This document shows, piece after piece, positions 6,077-6,713 of a stretch of 6,713 nucleotides of DNA. This DNA comes from JBOHHR01 sp050740975. GTDB taxonomy: Bacteria > Pseudomonadota > Gammaproteobacteria > JBOHHR01. Numbering within the stretch: the stretch's first letter is position 1; each line of letters starts with the position of its first letter. The notes under the pieces were generated by a model. The model searched no databases and was not told the DNA's origin. It saw nothing but the letters and a program-made list of their open reading frames with translations. Location of the stretch: NCBI GenBank assembly GCA_050740975.1, contig JBOIEE010000345.1, forward strand, positions 1-6,713, written 5' to 3'. The translations under genes were made by a program, and so were the position numbers.

Positions 6077-6157
6077 GCCCTAAACGCCTGAGCTAACGGG
6101 CGCTGCCCAGGACGCTGCGCCGACGGTTCCGGCGTCCGGTTGAGCGATTAGTTGGGC
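6077..6157 (-). other. Integron attC recombination site
   Basis: On the minus strand, 6 bp after the toxin stop, comes R'' GCCCAAC (6157-6151, fitting RYYYAAC). Next come a spacer, then L'' GCTCAACCGG. A GC-rich variable part follows, with a hairpin GGACGC/GCGTCC (plus 6110-6115 and 6132-6137). After it come L' CCCGTTAGC, a spacer CTCAGGC, and R' GTTTAGGGC (6085-6077). L'' pairs with L' except for an unpaired C, the extrahelical base that marks attC bottom strands. The part CAACCGGACGCC and the TTAGCTCAGGCGTT end closely resemble the aadA-type attC. Length ~81 bp is normal. The crossover would be between 6085 and 6084. R' departs from GTTRRRY. Confidence 0.8.
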
Positions 6158-6163
6158 GACGGA

Positions 6164-6451
6164 TTAACGACCACGCCAGTAGCCAGGCCGCCTCCGATGA
6201 TGGGCGACAGCGACGACCTGCACCGCATCCTGATGCACTCGATAGACGATACTGAACGGAAAGTTCGGCAGCATGAACCGACGCGTTCCATAATCGTAGC
6301 GCTTCCAACGTTCCGGTGCATTGCAGATTTCCCGCACTGCCCAAGCGACTTCCGTCGCAAACGCTCTTGCTGCAATTTCGCTTCGTTCCGCATACCAAGT
6401 CCGAGCTTCCAAAAGTTCTGCCTCGGCAGCGGCATGAAAGCGCACGATCAA
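6164..6451 (-). CDS. RelE/ParE-family toxin
   Basis: 95 aa from a TTG at 6451 that overlaps the antitoxin TGA by 4 bp (TTGA); the GTG at 6445 is the alternative. Family features are FHAAAEAELLEARTWYAE at the N-terminal helix pair, then the strands RRFMLPNFPFSIVYRV and VQVVAVAHHRRRPGYW near the C-terminus. This last segment is typical of the ParE/RelE subgroup paired with addiction-module antitoxins. Members either cut mRNA on the ribosome or inhibit gyrase; the sequence alone does not decide which. It ends 6 bp before the attC site and is translationally coupled to the antitoxin. Confidence 0.88.
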   Translation of the reverse strand: MIVRFHAAAEAELLEARTWYAERSEIAARAFATEVAWAVREICNAPERWKRYDYGTRRFMLPNFPFSIVYRVHQDAVQVVAVAHHRRRPGYWRGR

Positions 6452-6687
6452 GATTCGTTGCTCGCTGCACGGAACAGCTTCGCCTTCACCTCTTCCCAGG
6501 GGACCAAGGAAACAGAACCAGAATCGAGCTCCTCTATTCTGCGCGCAATTTCGCGCTTCCACGCCTCCTCGACGTCAGGGTCTGGTTCTTGCTCAATGCT
6601 TTCTAGCAACAAGCCAGCTAATGTGGCCCGGTCGTGTTCGTCGAGCTTTAATGCCTCGTCGAAAAACTCCACGACTGATCTAGCCAT
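6448..6687 (-). CDS. Addiction-module antitoxin (TIGR02574-type)
   Basis: 79 aa, the usual length. Conserved-looking parts are LDEHDRATLAGLLLESIE (residues ~15-32), VEEAWKREIARRIEELDSGSVSLVPWEEVKAKL (~39-71). This family occurs almost always just before a RelE/ParE toxin, as here, and neutralises it. The start is well supported by AGGAG about 10 nt upstream. In integron arrays such pairs are thought to stabilise cassettes against loss. No internal promoter is obvious in the 26 nt before the ATG. Confidence 0.87.
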   Translation of the reverse strand: MARSVVEFFDEALKLDEHDRATLAGLLLESIEQEPDPDVEEAWKREIARRIEELDSGSVSLVPWEEVKAKLFRAASNES

Positions 6688-6713
6688 TATGTCATCTCCT
6701 CTTAGACGCCCAA

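Larger units (their letters stand above)
6085..6713 (-). mobile_element. Toxin-antitoxin integron gene cassette
   Basis: The TA pair plus attC behaves as one cassette. The minus strand of the window starts with TTGGGC, which with a preceding G would give GTTGGGC, the exact complement of R'' GCCCAAC in this cassette's attC, as expected for the circular form. The antitoxin ATG is 26 nt from that point and the toxin stop is 6 nt from R'', both typical of compact cassettes. The size would be 629 bp. The base before TTGGGC lies outside the window, so that boundary is inferred. No integrase gene is visible. Confidence 0.65.

Overview
The window looks like chromosomal DNA from a proteobacterium, most likely gamma- or beta-; this is inferred from gene content, not proven. 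It carries a LivMGF branched-chain amino-acid ABC operon, an FhlA-like regulator, two type II toxin-antitoxin (TA) modules, remains of a type I restriction-modification locus and an integron-type recombination site. Nearly all genes from 210 rightwards lie on the minus strand. The plus-strand exceptions are the fragments at the left edge and the central TA module.

Left part (1-1418): the C-terminus of a YgjP-like zinc metallopeptidase is followed in the same frame by what looks like the last ~30 codons of an HsdS specificity subunit. Facing them is a 326-aa regulator with GAF, PAS and Fis-type helix-turn-helix parts. The sigma-54 AAA+ domain expected between PAS and HTH is absent. A small unrecognised ORF overlaps its stop codon (TAATG).

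Middle (1419-3134): a ~150-bp five-hairpin repeat (copy 1), a one-domain EamA transporter, a 343-bp intergenic region, then a plus-strand ribbon-helix-helix antitoxin overlapping a MazF/PemK toxin. The toxin has Met where the family normally has its catalytic Arg.

Right part (3135-6713): livM, livG and livF, read leftwards. A second copy of the five-hairpin repeat, in the opposite orientation, separates livG from livF. Just upstream of livM is an addiction-module antitoxin/RelE-ParE toxin pair followed by a good integron attC site. The right edge of the window begins (read on the minus strand) with TTGGGC, the bases expected at the start of the same cassette. So this TA pair is very probably a mobile integron cassette sitting directly upstream of livM, where livH would often be found.

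The two strongest observations are the five-hairpin repeat family, whose copies differ by at least seven compensatory base-pair changes, and the TA integron cassette abutting the liv operon. No RNA genes, CRISPR arrays or complete insertion sequences were seen.
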